Assembly: GCA_017459565.1 (NCBI GenBank)
Contig: JAFUCP010000124.1
Span: 1 to 32,216, forward strand
From: Clostridia bacterium
GTDB lineage: Bacteria > Bacillota > Clostridia > Christensenellales > Aristaeellaceae
DNA: 32,216 nt
Direction: 5' to 3'
Shown here: one piece after another, positions 14,066 to 22,200 of the stretch
Position numbering within the stretch: the first letter of the stretch is position 1
How the letters are laid out: every line of letters begins with the position of its first letter
Position numbers and translations under genes: made by a program
The notes under the pieces: model-generated
What the model was told of the DNA's origin: nothing
Seen by the model: only the letters and a program-made list of their open reading frames with translations
The model's database searches: none

Positions 14066-14896
14066 TCAAAGTCTGACGCGCCTCAGCCGCCGCCTGCGCG
14101 CGATAGCCCTCAGCGCTTCCGTCAGAACCATGATTACCAATCCTATTGCCAGCACCGGCAGTGCGAGAATCCCCCGCGCCTCCCATTCGGGCAGCGGCTG
14201 CGTGGCGTCCGAAATCGGCGCCGCCTGCCGATCCACGCGCCTGGCGCGCACCAGCAGCCTCTGCGGGCCGTCGTCCCGGTTCGCCGTGGTGACCAGCGCG
14301 CAGATATCCGCCTCCGCCTCCGGGAGCTGATCGGCCAGCGCGTCCGGCTCCAGCGGCAGGACCTGCTCCACCTCATAAATCAGCGTATCCTGCACCGCCT
14401 CAATATAGAAGCAGTCCCCGGCGATCAGCCGGTCCAGCCCCGAAAAGCGCCCGGCACGCTCACCGAACAGGGCGCAATAGGCGCCTTCGCCGCCCACCGG
14501 CAGGCTGGAGCCCGAAAGATGACTCACGCCCTTGGCAGGCTGTTCCAGCGCGCCCTCCCGGTACACCGGCATGGCCTCGCCCAGCTTGGGAATCGACAGC
14601 ACGGCCATCACGCCGTCCCCGTTCAGCTCCAGCGCCTCGACGGCCTGGGCCGTCTGCGTCTGTTCGAAGGGGTCCCGCATGGCGACGGCGTCCATAGCGT
14701 CGTTGTAGGCCCGGGCCTGCGCCAGCAGCGTGCCGCTGGCGAGGGTATCCAGCCCCGCCGCCGTCTGACGGTAGCCGGAGACGGCCTTCGCCCCCTGCCA
14801 CAGCCAATACTGCCCTTTCACCACCGGCGCCAGCACCCAGACGAGCGCGCCGACGATGAGCGCAAACGCCAACAGTCTCAGTAAAAATTGCTTCAT
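14066..14896 (-). CDS. Class C sortase homologue lacking catalytic His and Cys (pseudo-sortase)
   Basis: The 276-residue protein has the full class C layout: N-terminal membrane helix (4-24), a DPF lid-type motif (75-77), the sortase beta-barrel, and a C-terminal helix (243-261) with an Arg-rich tail. It aligns well with the active sortase two genes upstream: GSSLPVGGEGAY matches GSSLPTGGEGTH. But the catalytic His in SGHRG is Glu146 (FGERAG), and the catalytic Cys in LVTCTP is Thr204 (LVTTAN). Arg213 (QRLLVR) is kept. Codons GAG (14459-14461) and ACG (14285-14287) were read directly. With no other damage, it looks like a maintained pseudoenzyme, perhaps a scaffold or regulator. The ATG at 14896 overlaps the preceding stop by 4 nt; an upstream extension to 15199 only runs antiphase through that gene. 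Confidence 0.85.
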   Translation of the reverse strand: MKQFLLRLLAFALIVGALVWVLAPVVKGQYWLWQGAKAVSGYRQTAAGLDTLASGTLLAQARAYNDAMDAVAMRDPFEQTQTAQAVEALELNGDGVMAVLSIPKLGEAMPVYREGALEQPAKGVSHLSGSSLPVGGEGAYCALFGERAGRFSGLDRLIAGDCFYIEAVQDTLIYEVEQVLPLEPDALADQLPEAEADICALVTTANRDDGPQRLLVRARRVDRQAAPISDATQPLPEWEARGILALPVLAIGLVIMVLTEALRAIARRRRLRRVRL

Positions 14897-15630
14897 TTCA
14901 CTATGTCGCCGCCCAACAGCGTTCTCACGCGGTGGGCGGGCCAGATGACCGCCCGCGCCAGGGCGAGTACCTCCGATTCCTTCACCAGGCCGAACCGGCT
15001 GCTGCGGCTGTCCATCAGATCCTCCCGGTTGTCGCACATCACAAACAGCATACCGCCGGGCACCATGAAGGGATAGTCCATATCGTCCACCCGGTCCGGG
15101 ACCTGTGTCACCTCTGCGACCCGCGGCGCCTCGTCCTCCGGCGAGGCAAAGGGGTTTTCCAGCGCGCCGCCGGGCGCGGCATCCTCGTCGATGCTCCAAT
15201 CGGTATCGGACCGATAGGCGGCGTAGGGTTCGTAAAGCGCCGCGCCGTTTACGGTGACGTGCCCATCGGGCTCCACAACGACTTCGTCCCCGGCCAGCGC
15301 GATCACCCGCCGCACGGTCTGCCGCGAAAGGCCGCTGTCGTTATAGCGCACAAGCGCCAGCGCGCCCGCCTCCACGATGCCGTCATACAGCGGGGAGGTG
15401 GTCTTTTCGCACAGCACCACGTCTCCGCTGAGCAGCGCGCCCTTCATGCCGTCGGTGCGGATGCTGACCAGCTGGAACACGTATTTCGCCGACAGCACGC
15501 TGAAGGCTATCGCGACCAGCAGCACAACCAGCATCCCGATGCGCATACGCCGTCGGCTTTCCTGGCCGCCCATTCGCCGCATCTCCCGGCGGACCTGGGT
15601 CTCCGTCACCCTTTCAATGCTTCCGTTCAT
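14893..15630 (-). CDS. Signal-peptidase-I-like protein without catalytic Ser and Lys (SipA-like)
   Basis: The 245-residue protein has an N-terminal basic region, one membrane helix (32-49) and the S26/LepB fold. In box B the catalytic Ser before Met (SMxPTL) is Gly61 (DGMKGALLSGD). In box D the catalytic Lys (KRVIGLPGD) is Arg107 (RRVIALAGD). Box E is recognisable (CDNREDLMDSR, 199-209), with Cys for the first Gly. Streptococcal pilus loci carry SipA, a signal-peptidase homologue that also lacks its catalytic residues and is needed for pilus assembly; this protein fits that role, not secretion. It sits between the active and the inactive sortase, with 4-nt ATGA overlaps on both sides, so the three are probably made in fixed proportion. 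Confidence 0.82.
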   Translation of the reverse strand: MNGSIERVTETQVRREMRRMGGQESRRRMRIGMLVVLLVAIAFSVLSAKYVFQLVSIRTDGMKGALLSGDVVLCEKTTSPLYDGIVEAGALALVRYNDSGLSRQTVRRVIALAGDEVVVEPDGHVTVNGAALYEPYAAYRSDTDWSIDEDAAPGGALENPFASPEDEAPRVAEVTQVPDRVDDMDYPFMVPGGMLFVMCDNREDLMDSRSSRFGLVKESEVLALARAVIWPAHRVRTLLGGDIVK

Positions 15631-16466
15631 TTCTTAATCCTGTGCCTCTTCTGCTTTCTGCCGGTGGAAACCATCATCCAAATCAGCAGCACCAGCAGCA
15701 TCGGCAGGGCCAGGGCGGGAGCCACGATCGTGGGATCGATCTGCGCCGCGTCGGAAACGACCTTGATGATCTGCTCAACTTCCTCGTTTTCCGTGCGGTG
15801 ACCGCGCACCAACATTCTGTGGGAGTTGATGCCGTAGGGCGTACACGTCACCAACGTGCAATAATCCTGTTCAGGATCGATGGCCAGCGCGTCCATCTCC
15901 TCTGGCAGCACGATCAGCACCTGATCGACCTCGTAGGTCATGATCTGGTCCATCACGCGCATGACGAACAGATCGCCCTCCTCCAGCTGATCCAGATCGG
16001 TAAACAGCCTCGCCGAGGGCAGGCCGCGGTGGCCGGACAGCACCACATGGGTCCCCTCTCCGCCGGTGGGCAGCGAACTTCCCTCCACATGGCCCACGGC
16101 GATCTGCAGCACGGCTTCGTCCGTGCCGTGATAGACCGGCAACGAAACCTCGATCTTGGGAATTTCAATGTAGCCCATGATGCCCGATCCGGTCAGATTC
16201 AGCAGGGATTCATACTCGGCGTATTCCTCCTCGTTCATCATAAACCGATTCGGCTTATGAGGCAAATCCCTGTTGTACGCTTTGGCGAGCTCGAAGGCCT
16301 CTACATAGACGGAAGGGTCGAAGGCTTCAATTTCCTCGATGTAACTGGCGATAGCCCGGCTTTGATGGAAGGAGTTCCAGTAGTCGCTGACCGCGGGATA
16401 CAGCAGAACGCCAAGTCCCAACACTAAAATCAATACCAGCAGAATGGTCGACAGATGCTTTTTCAT
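15627..16466 (-). CDS. Class C (pilus-polymerising) sortase
   Basis: The 279-residue enzyme joins pilin subunits by transpeptidation outside the membrane. It has an N-terminal helix (7-24) and a C-terminal helix (249-266) with a basic tail, the class C topology. The catalytic residues are all present: His146 in LSGHRGLPSA, Cys208 in LVTCTPYGINSHR and Arg217. The substrate-groove segment GSSLPTGGEGTH is typical. Unusually, the lid region before the barrel (about 66-95) has no DP[FW] motif, while the inactive homologue downstream has DPF. Ribosome site GGAAAGGAG precedes the ATG at 16466. It is the first gene of the operon and the likely polymerase for the LPSTG pilin just upstream. Confidence 0.93.
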   Translation of the reverse strand: MKKHLSTILLVLILVLGLGVLLYPAVSDYWNSFHQSRAIASYIEEIEAFDPSVYVEAFELAKAYNRDLPHKPNRFMMNEEEYAEYESLLNLTGSGIMGYIEIPKIEVSLPVYHGTDEAVLQIAVGHVEGSSLPTGGEGTHVVLSGHRGLPSARLFTDLDQLEEGDLFVMRVMDQIMTYEVDQVLIVLPEEMDALAIDPEQDYCTLVTCTPYGINSHRMLVRGHRTENEEVEQIIKVVSDAAQIDPTIVAPALALPMLLVLLIWMMVSTGRKQKRHRIKK

Positions 16467-16496
16467 GGCGCTCCTTTCCGCTGTGTATTCCTATAG

Positions 16497-16628
16497 TTAT
16501 TCTATACCCATACCACTGTAATTATAACACTTTTTTCCGCGCACTGCAACACAAACCGAGCGTTGAATGAACCATTCAAGCGCTTTTGTTTTGATATCAT
16601 TGTGCCATTTTTGTGAAGTCGAAGGCAT
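16497..16628 (-). CDS. Possible 43-residue leader ORF before the sortase operon
   Basis: An ORF with ATG at 16628 follows GGAGAGG (spacing short, about 3-4 nt) and the promoter at 16646-16678, and ends 30 nt before the sortase start. The peptide begins MPSTSQKWHNDIKTK and has no signal peptide or known motif. It overlaps the second sortase promoter. It could be a leader peptide or chance; I do not recognise it. Confidence 0.25.
   Translation of the reverse strand: MPSTSQKWHNDIKTKALEWFIQRSVCVAVRGKKCYNYSGMGIE
16521..16549 (-). promoter_or_regulatory. Proximal promoter of the sortase operon
   Basis: On the minus strand TTGCAG (16544-16549) and a perfect TATAAT (16521-16526) are 17 bp apart, with GGAAAAAAG in the spacer. 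It resembles the CAP/Big2 promoter (8437-8465). The transcript would have a leader of about 48 nt. Confidence 0.65.
16561..16582. promoter_or_regulatory. Palindrome upstream of the proximal sortase promoter
   Basis: TTGAATG (16563-16569) and CATTCAA (16573-16579) form a perfect inverted repeat with a 3-nt centre, ending about 14 bp upstream of the -35 at 16544-16549. It is a possible operator. Confidence 0.3.
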
Positions 16629-16645
16629 CGACCTCTCCATTTCGT

Positions 16646-16678
16646 ATTATACTCCAACTGGGTTACGCAATCGGTTAC
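16646..16678 (-). promoter_or_regulatory. Distal sortase promoter with GTAACC direct repeat
   Basis: TATAAT at 16646-16651 has no good -35. Instead GTAACC occurs twice, at 16673-16678 and 16661-16666, 12 bp apart, with the nearer copy 9 bp from the -10. The same arrangement stands before the pilin leader (18963-18995), so this is probably an activator-dependent promoter. Confidence 0.65.
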
Positions 16679-16705
16679 ATGAGCGCTTCATTTTGCTTTT
16701 ATTTC

Positions 16706-16740
16706 AAAAAAACATCCCCCGGACCGAAGCCCGGGGGATG
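16706..16740 (-). terminator. Strong terminator after the pilin gene
   Basis: Minus-strand CATCCCCCGG pairs with CCGGGGGATG (10 bp) and is followed by seven T. It separates the abundant pilin message from the sortase operon. Confidence 0.93.
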
Positions 16741-16777
16741 CGCGGTTTACCGTTTGTCGGTGTACGTCAGACGAGGA

Positions 16778-18355
16778 TTAGTCGTCGGCGTTCATGCGAC
16801 GCTTGGTTACCAGCAGGATCACAGCAGCCAGAACCAGGATGCCGCCGGCCACGTAGAAGATCGTGGTGCCGATGCCGCCGGTGCTGGGCAGGGTGGAACC
16901 AGACTGGTTGATAACGCTGGTGGCCAGGGTGCCCTGGGGCGCGCTCTTGGTGAACTCCAGGTTGCCGGTGAAGGCAGTGCCATCCTCGTTCTTGACATCC
17001 AGGTCAGTGATATGGCCTTCGCCGTTGTGGGTAGCAACGATCTGGAAGGTCACGGGATCGATGGTGTTGTAGCCATCGGGGGTCACGGTCTCGGTCAGAG
17101 TGTAGATACCATCGTCCAGGCCCTTGAAGGAGAACTTGGTGGCGTCGCCTTCGGAGGTGGAGGTACCATCGGCAACCTTGGTGGTCTCAACGCCTTCAGC
17201 AGTGAACTTCACAACCGCAACATCCACGGTGCCGCCGTTCTGCAGCTTCTTGGTCAGGGTGAACTCGGCGCCAACCAGGGGCTGACGTTCCTTGTTGATC
17301 TTGTCAACATCGGTCTTGTAGGTGAAGACAACCGCGGTGTCCTTGGGGGTGTGGCCCTTGCCCTGCTGGTCGCCATTGGGGTTGTTGGAGAACTCAGCAA
17401 AGGACTCGTTCCAGTTGCCGGTCTCGCCGATGGTGGCGGTAGCGGCATCCAGGGTGGCGGTGTAGTACACGACGACTTCCTTGCCGGCGGCAGCATTGGT
17501 GTTGCCGTTCAGCTTGGTGAACTCAACCTTGAAGGTCGTTTCGGTCGCAGTCACGGTATACTCGCCGTCGCCAGTGCCTTCGGTAGCCTGAACACCATCA
17601 ACATAGACCACGATAGAGGAAGCATTCAGCTTGAGGCCATTCAGCAGGTTATCGTTCACGGCCAGATAGTAGTTGTCATACTTCGCGAAGTCGGAAGCGA
17701 TCGTGGTGGTCAGCTTGAAGGGAACGCTATCGCCAAAATCATAGTCAGCGCTGTCGTCCCACTTGGAAGAGTCGATGCCCTTCAGGTCGGTCAGGTCGAG
17801 AGCGACCTCGGTGCTGTCGTTGATGTCGGCAACTTCCTTCTTGTGCTCGGTGGTGCCGGCCTTGGGAGTCAGGGTGGTGGGGCCAACGATCTCGCACATC
17901 ATGGTGCTCAGCGTGGTCTCCTGATCGGCAGTGGGATCGACGTAGGCATCCTTCACCACATAGTAGCCGGTCTTAACGGTCAGGCCACCCGCGGGGATCT
18001 CGGTGCCGTCGCCCTTCACCATCGCGGTGATGGTGTCGGCGGTCTCCTGGCTGTCGCTGGCCAGGCCGCTCAGATAGGTCAGGAAATCTTCGGGAACCGC
18101 TTCGCCAGCCACGGGCGCGACGGTCTTATCGCCATAGGTGATGGAAGCAGCGGCGTCATCGCCCCAAACAACGTTGGAAAGCTTGTCGCCGGCGTCGTTC
18201 AGATCGCCCTTCAACAGCTGGAAGGCATAGTACTTATGGCCTTCAACAGCGTTGACGCTCAGAGTCGTGTCAACAGGAGCCGCCAGAGCGCTCACGCTCG
18301 CCGCGATCATCAGAACCGCAACCAGCAGAGCAAGAACCTTCTTAAAATTCTTCAT
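16778..18355 (-). CDS. Backbone pilin (isopeptide-forming, LPSTG)
   Basis: The 525-residue major pilin candidate has a signal peptide (MKNFKKVLALLVAVLMIAASVSALA). An N-terminal domain (about 30-160) ends at TPKAG, where Lys165 is the likely pilin-motif lysine used for polymerisation. The middle domain (185-345) contains EFSNNPN, a hallmark of SpaA/FimA-type backbone pilins. A CnaB-like C-terminal domain (348-475) has the E-box YTLTETVTPDGYN with Glu422. LPSTG (489-493; DNA 16877-16891), a hydrophobic helix and KRRMNADD complete the sorting signal. The ATG at 18355 is preceded by AAAGGAT; upstream in-frame extension enters the leader hairpins. The pilin lies just upstream of a class C sortase, behind its own promoter and terminator. 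Confidence 0.92.
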   Translation of the reverse strand: MKNFKKVLALLVAVLMIAASVSALAAPVDTTLSVNAVEGHKYYAFQLLKGDLNDAGDKLSNVVWGDDAAASITYGDKTVAPVAGEAVPEDFLTYLSGLASDSQETADTITAMVKGDGTEIPAGGLTVKTGYYVVKDAYVDPTADQETTLSTMMCEIVGPTTLTPKAGTTEHKKEVADINDSTEVALDLTDLKGIDSSKWDDSADYDFGDSVPFKLTTTIASDFAKYDNYYLAVNDNLLNGLKLNASSIVVYVDGVQATEGTGDGEYTVTATETTFKVEFTKLNGNTNAAAGKEVVVYYTATLDAATATIGETGNWNESFAEFSNNPNGDQQGKGHTPKDTAVVFTYKTDVDKINKERQPLVGAEFTLTKKLQNGGTVDVAVVKFTAEGVETTKVADGTSTSEGDATKFSFKGLDDGIYTLTETVTPDGYNTIDPVTFQIVATHNGEGHITDLDVKNEDGTAFTGNLEFTKSAPQGTLATSVINQSGSTLPSTGGIGTTIFYVAGGILVLAAVILLVTKRRMNADD

Positions 18356-18372
18356 TCTTCTTATCCTTTCTT

Positions 18373-18956
18373 GGAAGACGCTGTCTTCCTGATTTATTCC
18401 TCCATGCCGTCGCATGGTCGGTTTTAAGGGTTATGTACCAAACCTTGGGACGTCCATGCACCAGCATGGCAGATCGACAAACCCAACGTCCCAGCCACTT
18501 CCGCTTCCCGCAAGCGGGAGAACGGTTTACCGAGGGATTCCCCGGCATCCAGCCGGGCGTTGTCACGGCTCCGGAGCAGGAGCCGCCCGCTTTCCCCTGG
18601 CCGAAGCCAGCGGTCTGCGGCGTGTGCTTGTCGGGCCTCACTTCCCTTCCCGATCCCGCTCGTGCGGGCTTTGTGGTTCCAATCGGTCGCCGAGTGTTCG
18701 CGCGCGCTTCCCGCGCCGTGCGCCGCCGCATTCTGGGTGCGGGCGAAAGCGCGGAGGGTTTGCTTACGAACGCTGCCTCCGGCAGCTGTTGGGACCTTGT
18801 GACGCCTCAAGGGGCTTCCGCGCCACATGCTTTCATGGCACGGACGAGGCCTCCGTCGTTCCCGTCGCGGCAAGCCGCGATTCCAGAAACAGCCGCTGTC
18901 AGCTTCTCGGGTAGAGGGTCTTTCCAGGGATCGCCTCAAGGCATTTCCCTGTTTAC
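18373..18956 (-). ncRNA. Long, highly structured leader RNA upstream of the pilin
   Basis: About 590 nt between the promoter (18963-18995) and the pilin ribosome site has no convincing ORF, but contains a series of perfect hairpins. Paired arms (plus-strand coordinates) include 18373-18379/18383-18389, 18402-18407/18412-18417, 18446-18453/18486-18493 enclosing 18454-18459/18464-18469, 18507-18510/18515-18518, 18541-18546/18552-18557, 18566-18572/18579-18585, 18597-18601/18606-18610, 18655-18659/18664-18668, 18772-18777/18781-18786 and 18865-18870/18875-18880. In the minus-strand RNA several loops are the very stable UUCG or CUUG tetraloops. The word CGCCTCAAGG recurs at 18803 and 18932. I could not match it to RNase P RNA, tmRNA, a group II intron or a known riboswitch. 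It may be a cis-acting leader or a processed RNA. Confidence 0.6.
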
Positions 18957-18962
18957 ACGAAC

Positions 18963-18995
18963 ATTATACCAAATAATGGTAACGCGAATGGTTAC
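18963..18995 (-). promoter_or_regulatory. Extended -10 promoter of the pilin leader with GTAACC repeat
   Basis: TATAAT (18963-18968) is preceded by TGG, an extended -10 (TGnTATAAT). There is no consensus -35. GTAACC (18990-18995) and GTTACC (18978-18983) form a direct repeat 12 bp apart, the nearer copy 9 bp from the -10, matching the distal sortase promoter. Confidence 0.75.
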
Positions 18996-19212
18996 ATGGG
19001 CTTCGAAAATCCGAGAAAATCAAATTTTTCAAAAATTTTTTCTTCCCTGTCGCCATTTTGTCGGTGCTTGCCCCTCCTGCGCGGTCTTCAGCTGATAGAT
19101 CGCACACAATCGTTGGATATGGCCTTCGCCCTTGGCATAGCAAGAGGCGCAGGTTGCAATGGTTCTCCCATCGGCTCTTTCGGCAGGGCCTCAGGGGTTG
19201 GGGGGCTGCCCC

Positions 19213-19236
19213 GCCGAACCGCGCTTGCGGTTCGGC
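19213..19236 (-). terminator. Hairpin downstream of the giant adhesin gene
   Basis: A perfect 10-bp stem (GCCGAACCGC with GCGGTTCGGC, 4-nt loop) lies 10 nt after the adhesin stop codon. No T-tract follows, so it may be an RNA-stabilising 3' hairpin or a weak terminator. The rest of the gap 18996-19245 shows an AT-rich block near 19010-19040 and nothing else I can name. Confidence 0.5.
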
Positions 19237-19245
19237 AGGGCGCTG

Positions 19246-22200
19246 TCAAATTCCGTCGCCGTCAGTCCTTTTGCGGCTGCACCAGATGAAGCCCAGCACC
19301 GCCAGGAGCATCAGGCCCGCGCCCACCGCGTACACAACGCCCGTTCCGGCGCCGCCGGTGGCGGGGAGGGAAACGGAGAACCGATGATTCCTGATGGTGT
19401 AGCCGTCCCTGGCCTGTTCGCCGTGGGAATCCTCGCCGTCAGCGTTCATGTAGGCCGCGTTGAAGCTGCCGCCGTCCGTCTCCTTGAGGAAATAGGTATA
19501 TTCGTTGAAGTTGCCTTCGGAATCCAGCCAGCCATACTCGAGACCGTCGATCACGATGTCATAGCCATATCTTCCATCGACGACCTTCTTTTCGATTCTG
19601 GCCTCAACGCCCTCCGGCAGCGCCGGGGAAGCGTCGATCCTGTTGGGCGTAACAGTCAGCGTGTACTTGCCGTTTGCGCCAAAGGCCGCGTCGATGGGGG
19701 TCACATCGTTGTCCACCTTCTTGCGGGTCAGCTCAACCGTGATGCTGCTGACCTCTTCCTCGGGCCAGTCGATCTTCTGCTCGTTCTGCTCCCACAGCTT
19801 GAGGGCCTTCATGGTGGTTTCGTTCCAGTTGTTGACGAACTGCCATTCATAGCCGCTGTGTTCGCAGGTCACCAGCCACTTGCCGTTGGGATCCTGGCCG
19901 TTGACCAGCACCGTCTGCTGCTGGCCCTTGTAGTCGATGGTCGCCTCGGTGACCACATAGCTATAGAGGTTGCCCTCCTCGTCGTACTTCTCAAGGCCGG
20001 TCCAGGTTGCGGTCCAGGCGGTGAACTCATTGTTCTCATCCACCAGGCCGTCCACCACGCCGTACTTCTCGAAGCCGGCCTCCGGCTGCTCGGAGCCCGC
20101 CGCGTAGCGCACCAGCTTGAAGCCCGCCTTGTACTCGCCCGCCGCGATATCGCTGTCCGGCAGGTTGCGCCACTGCTTGGCGGCTTCGACGTCGATCAGC
20201 TCCGTATTGGTGATGGTCGCCGTCCAGGTGTCCACCCTGGACGCCTCGCTCAGCGCGGGATCCCAGGTGATCTCGTTCTTGAAGCGATCGATCAGGTTGG
20301 CATCGCTTCCGGGCGCGTAAACCGCGGTCTCCTGGAGGGTATACGCGTGGTTCTCGCCCGTCGCCGGATCGGCCATGGGCAGGTCGGTCCAGGTGTACAG
20401 CACGTCGGTGGTATTCACGGTCACCGTCACAGGATCGCCATAGGCCACGCCGTCCTGCATCAGCTGCATCGTGATGCGGTAGTTGGCGTAATCCTCGCCG
20501 TTCCATGCCTTCTTCACCGCAACCTTGACCAGCTTATTCTTCAAGGCAATCGCCTTGTCGCCGAACTCAGGGCAGGTATCATAGAAGGAATACTGGCTGT
20601 AGGCCTCGCCCGTCGCCGGGTTCCCGTACAGCACGGTACCGGCCTGGTTGGTCTCCACGGCGTGGTACTCGCTGTGCCTGCCGGGAAGGTTCGTGAACGC
20701 CATCCAGTAATGCATCGTGTCGCCCGCATGGACCGTCTGCTGCGCGCCGTCGGGAGCGACGGTGTTGGTGTCGTCCGCCGGAGCCTCGCCCACAGAGCCA
20801 TAGGTCAGCTCAAAGGGCGCCGCGCCGTCGGCCCTCGCGCCGCTGGCATCGACCTGGTAGGTCTCGCCGTTCACGGTGCGGAAGAGCTTGAAGTAAATCG
20901 TTCCGCCGTCGTAGGTCGTGTTCCAGTTGGCAACGCCGTCCGTCATCCAGCGCTTCTGGACGAAGTAGTCCGTATCCTCGCGGGTATTGGTGACGGTGGT
21001 CTCCTTCTGCGCGTCGCCGTAGTTCAGGCTCACGGTCTGCGTGCCATCATAGGTGACGACGTATTCCTTGGCATCGAACTTCGCGCTCGCCGCCAGCTTC
21101 TTGGCCGCGGCATCCGCGGCCACCGCCTCGTCGCTGTCGCCCGCCGGGGCCGCGCTCAGCTCGTAAACCCGGTAGGTCTTGCCGACGGACACGAGGCTGC
21201 TGCCGAATTCCACCGTCGCACCGCCGCTGATTTCGCGGTAGGCCACATAGGCTTCGTTCTCGCCGCTTACTTCGAACAGGCCCACATAGAAGGTGCCTTC
21301 CTCGGTCTGCTCGTTGTTGACAAGCACGACCTTGTGAACGAGGATCTTCGCCTCTTCCTCGTAGTTATTGGTGAGGGTCACTTCGTTGAGAGGCTTGTCG
21401 ATCCCGACAACGACGGGACTGCCGCCGTTGACCGTGAAGCTGTAGGTTCCACGGGTCACCTCGCCGTTATTGGCCAGGGTGCCGTCCTCGTTCAGCTCGA
21501 CGATGGTGTAATCGCCGTAGTGCAGATCGTCCAGGGTGACGCTATCGCCGCCCGCGACGGTGCTGCGGCGGACCTCAGTGCCCTCGCTGTCCAGCACCGC
21601 AAAGGGGAAGCTCCAGGTGGAAACATCCCAATCGGACACCTCAGCGCCGTTATAGCGCACCAGCTTGCTGACAGTGAGTCTGCCCAGCTGTTCGTTGGTG
21701 AACTTCGCCTCGGTCTCGCCGTCGCCGCTGACGCTGGGCGTCTTGGTGATGATCAGCTGCCCGCCAGCCTCGGAAACATGGACCGTGAAGTAGTGCTTGG
21801 TCGTGTCGTACACCACATGGTCCTTGATGCCGTTGGCATCCAGGCCCTCGGCTTCCTCGTCGATCATGAAGTAGTAGGTCGCGCCGATATCCGCCTGGGT
21901 GAAGGCGATCTTGTCGAAGGTCACGGTCTGGGTGCTGCCGGCGGCGGAAATCGTGGACTTCTGCTGCGTGGAGGCCAGCTTCGTGGTGACCGGCGTCGTG
22001 CTGCCCACCGCGTCCACCTGGGTCAGGCGGAAGGTGAAGGTCTTGTCCTTCAGATCGCCGTTGACAAAGTTCTTGTTGGCCGAGAAGACGACCTCGCCGT
22101 TGGCGGTGAATACGTTCTGCACCGCCGCCTGGGCTTCGGTCCTGGCCTGGATCGTGCCGCTGTCACCGCTCACCGTGCCCGTATGGTAGCCGGGATAGCT

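Noticed and set aside
14897..15199. An upstream extension of the pseudo-sortase frame to 15199
   Set aside because: The extension lies wholly inside the signal-peptidase-like gene in another frame and is Arg/Gly-rich. The ATG at 14896 with the ATGA overlap is the natural start.
18373..18956. RNase P RNA, tmRNA, group II intron or c-di-GMP riboswitch
   Set aside because: I looked for their hallmark core sequences (such as the AGGAAAGUCC core, the tmRNA ends, intron domain V and the GEMM core) and did not find them. A covariance-model search would be decisive.
18414..19095. Overlapping ORFs of 129-220 codons in the pilin leader on both strands
   Set aside because: Several frames are open at once, there are no ribosome sites, and the DNA is organised as short perfect hairpins. 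RNA structure explains the region better than coding.
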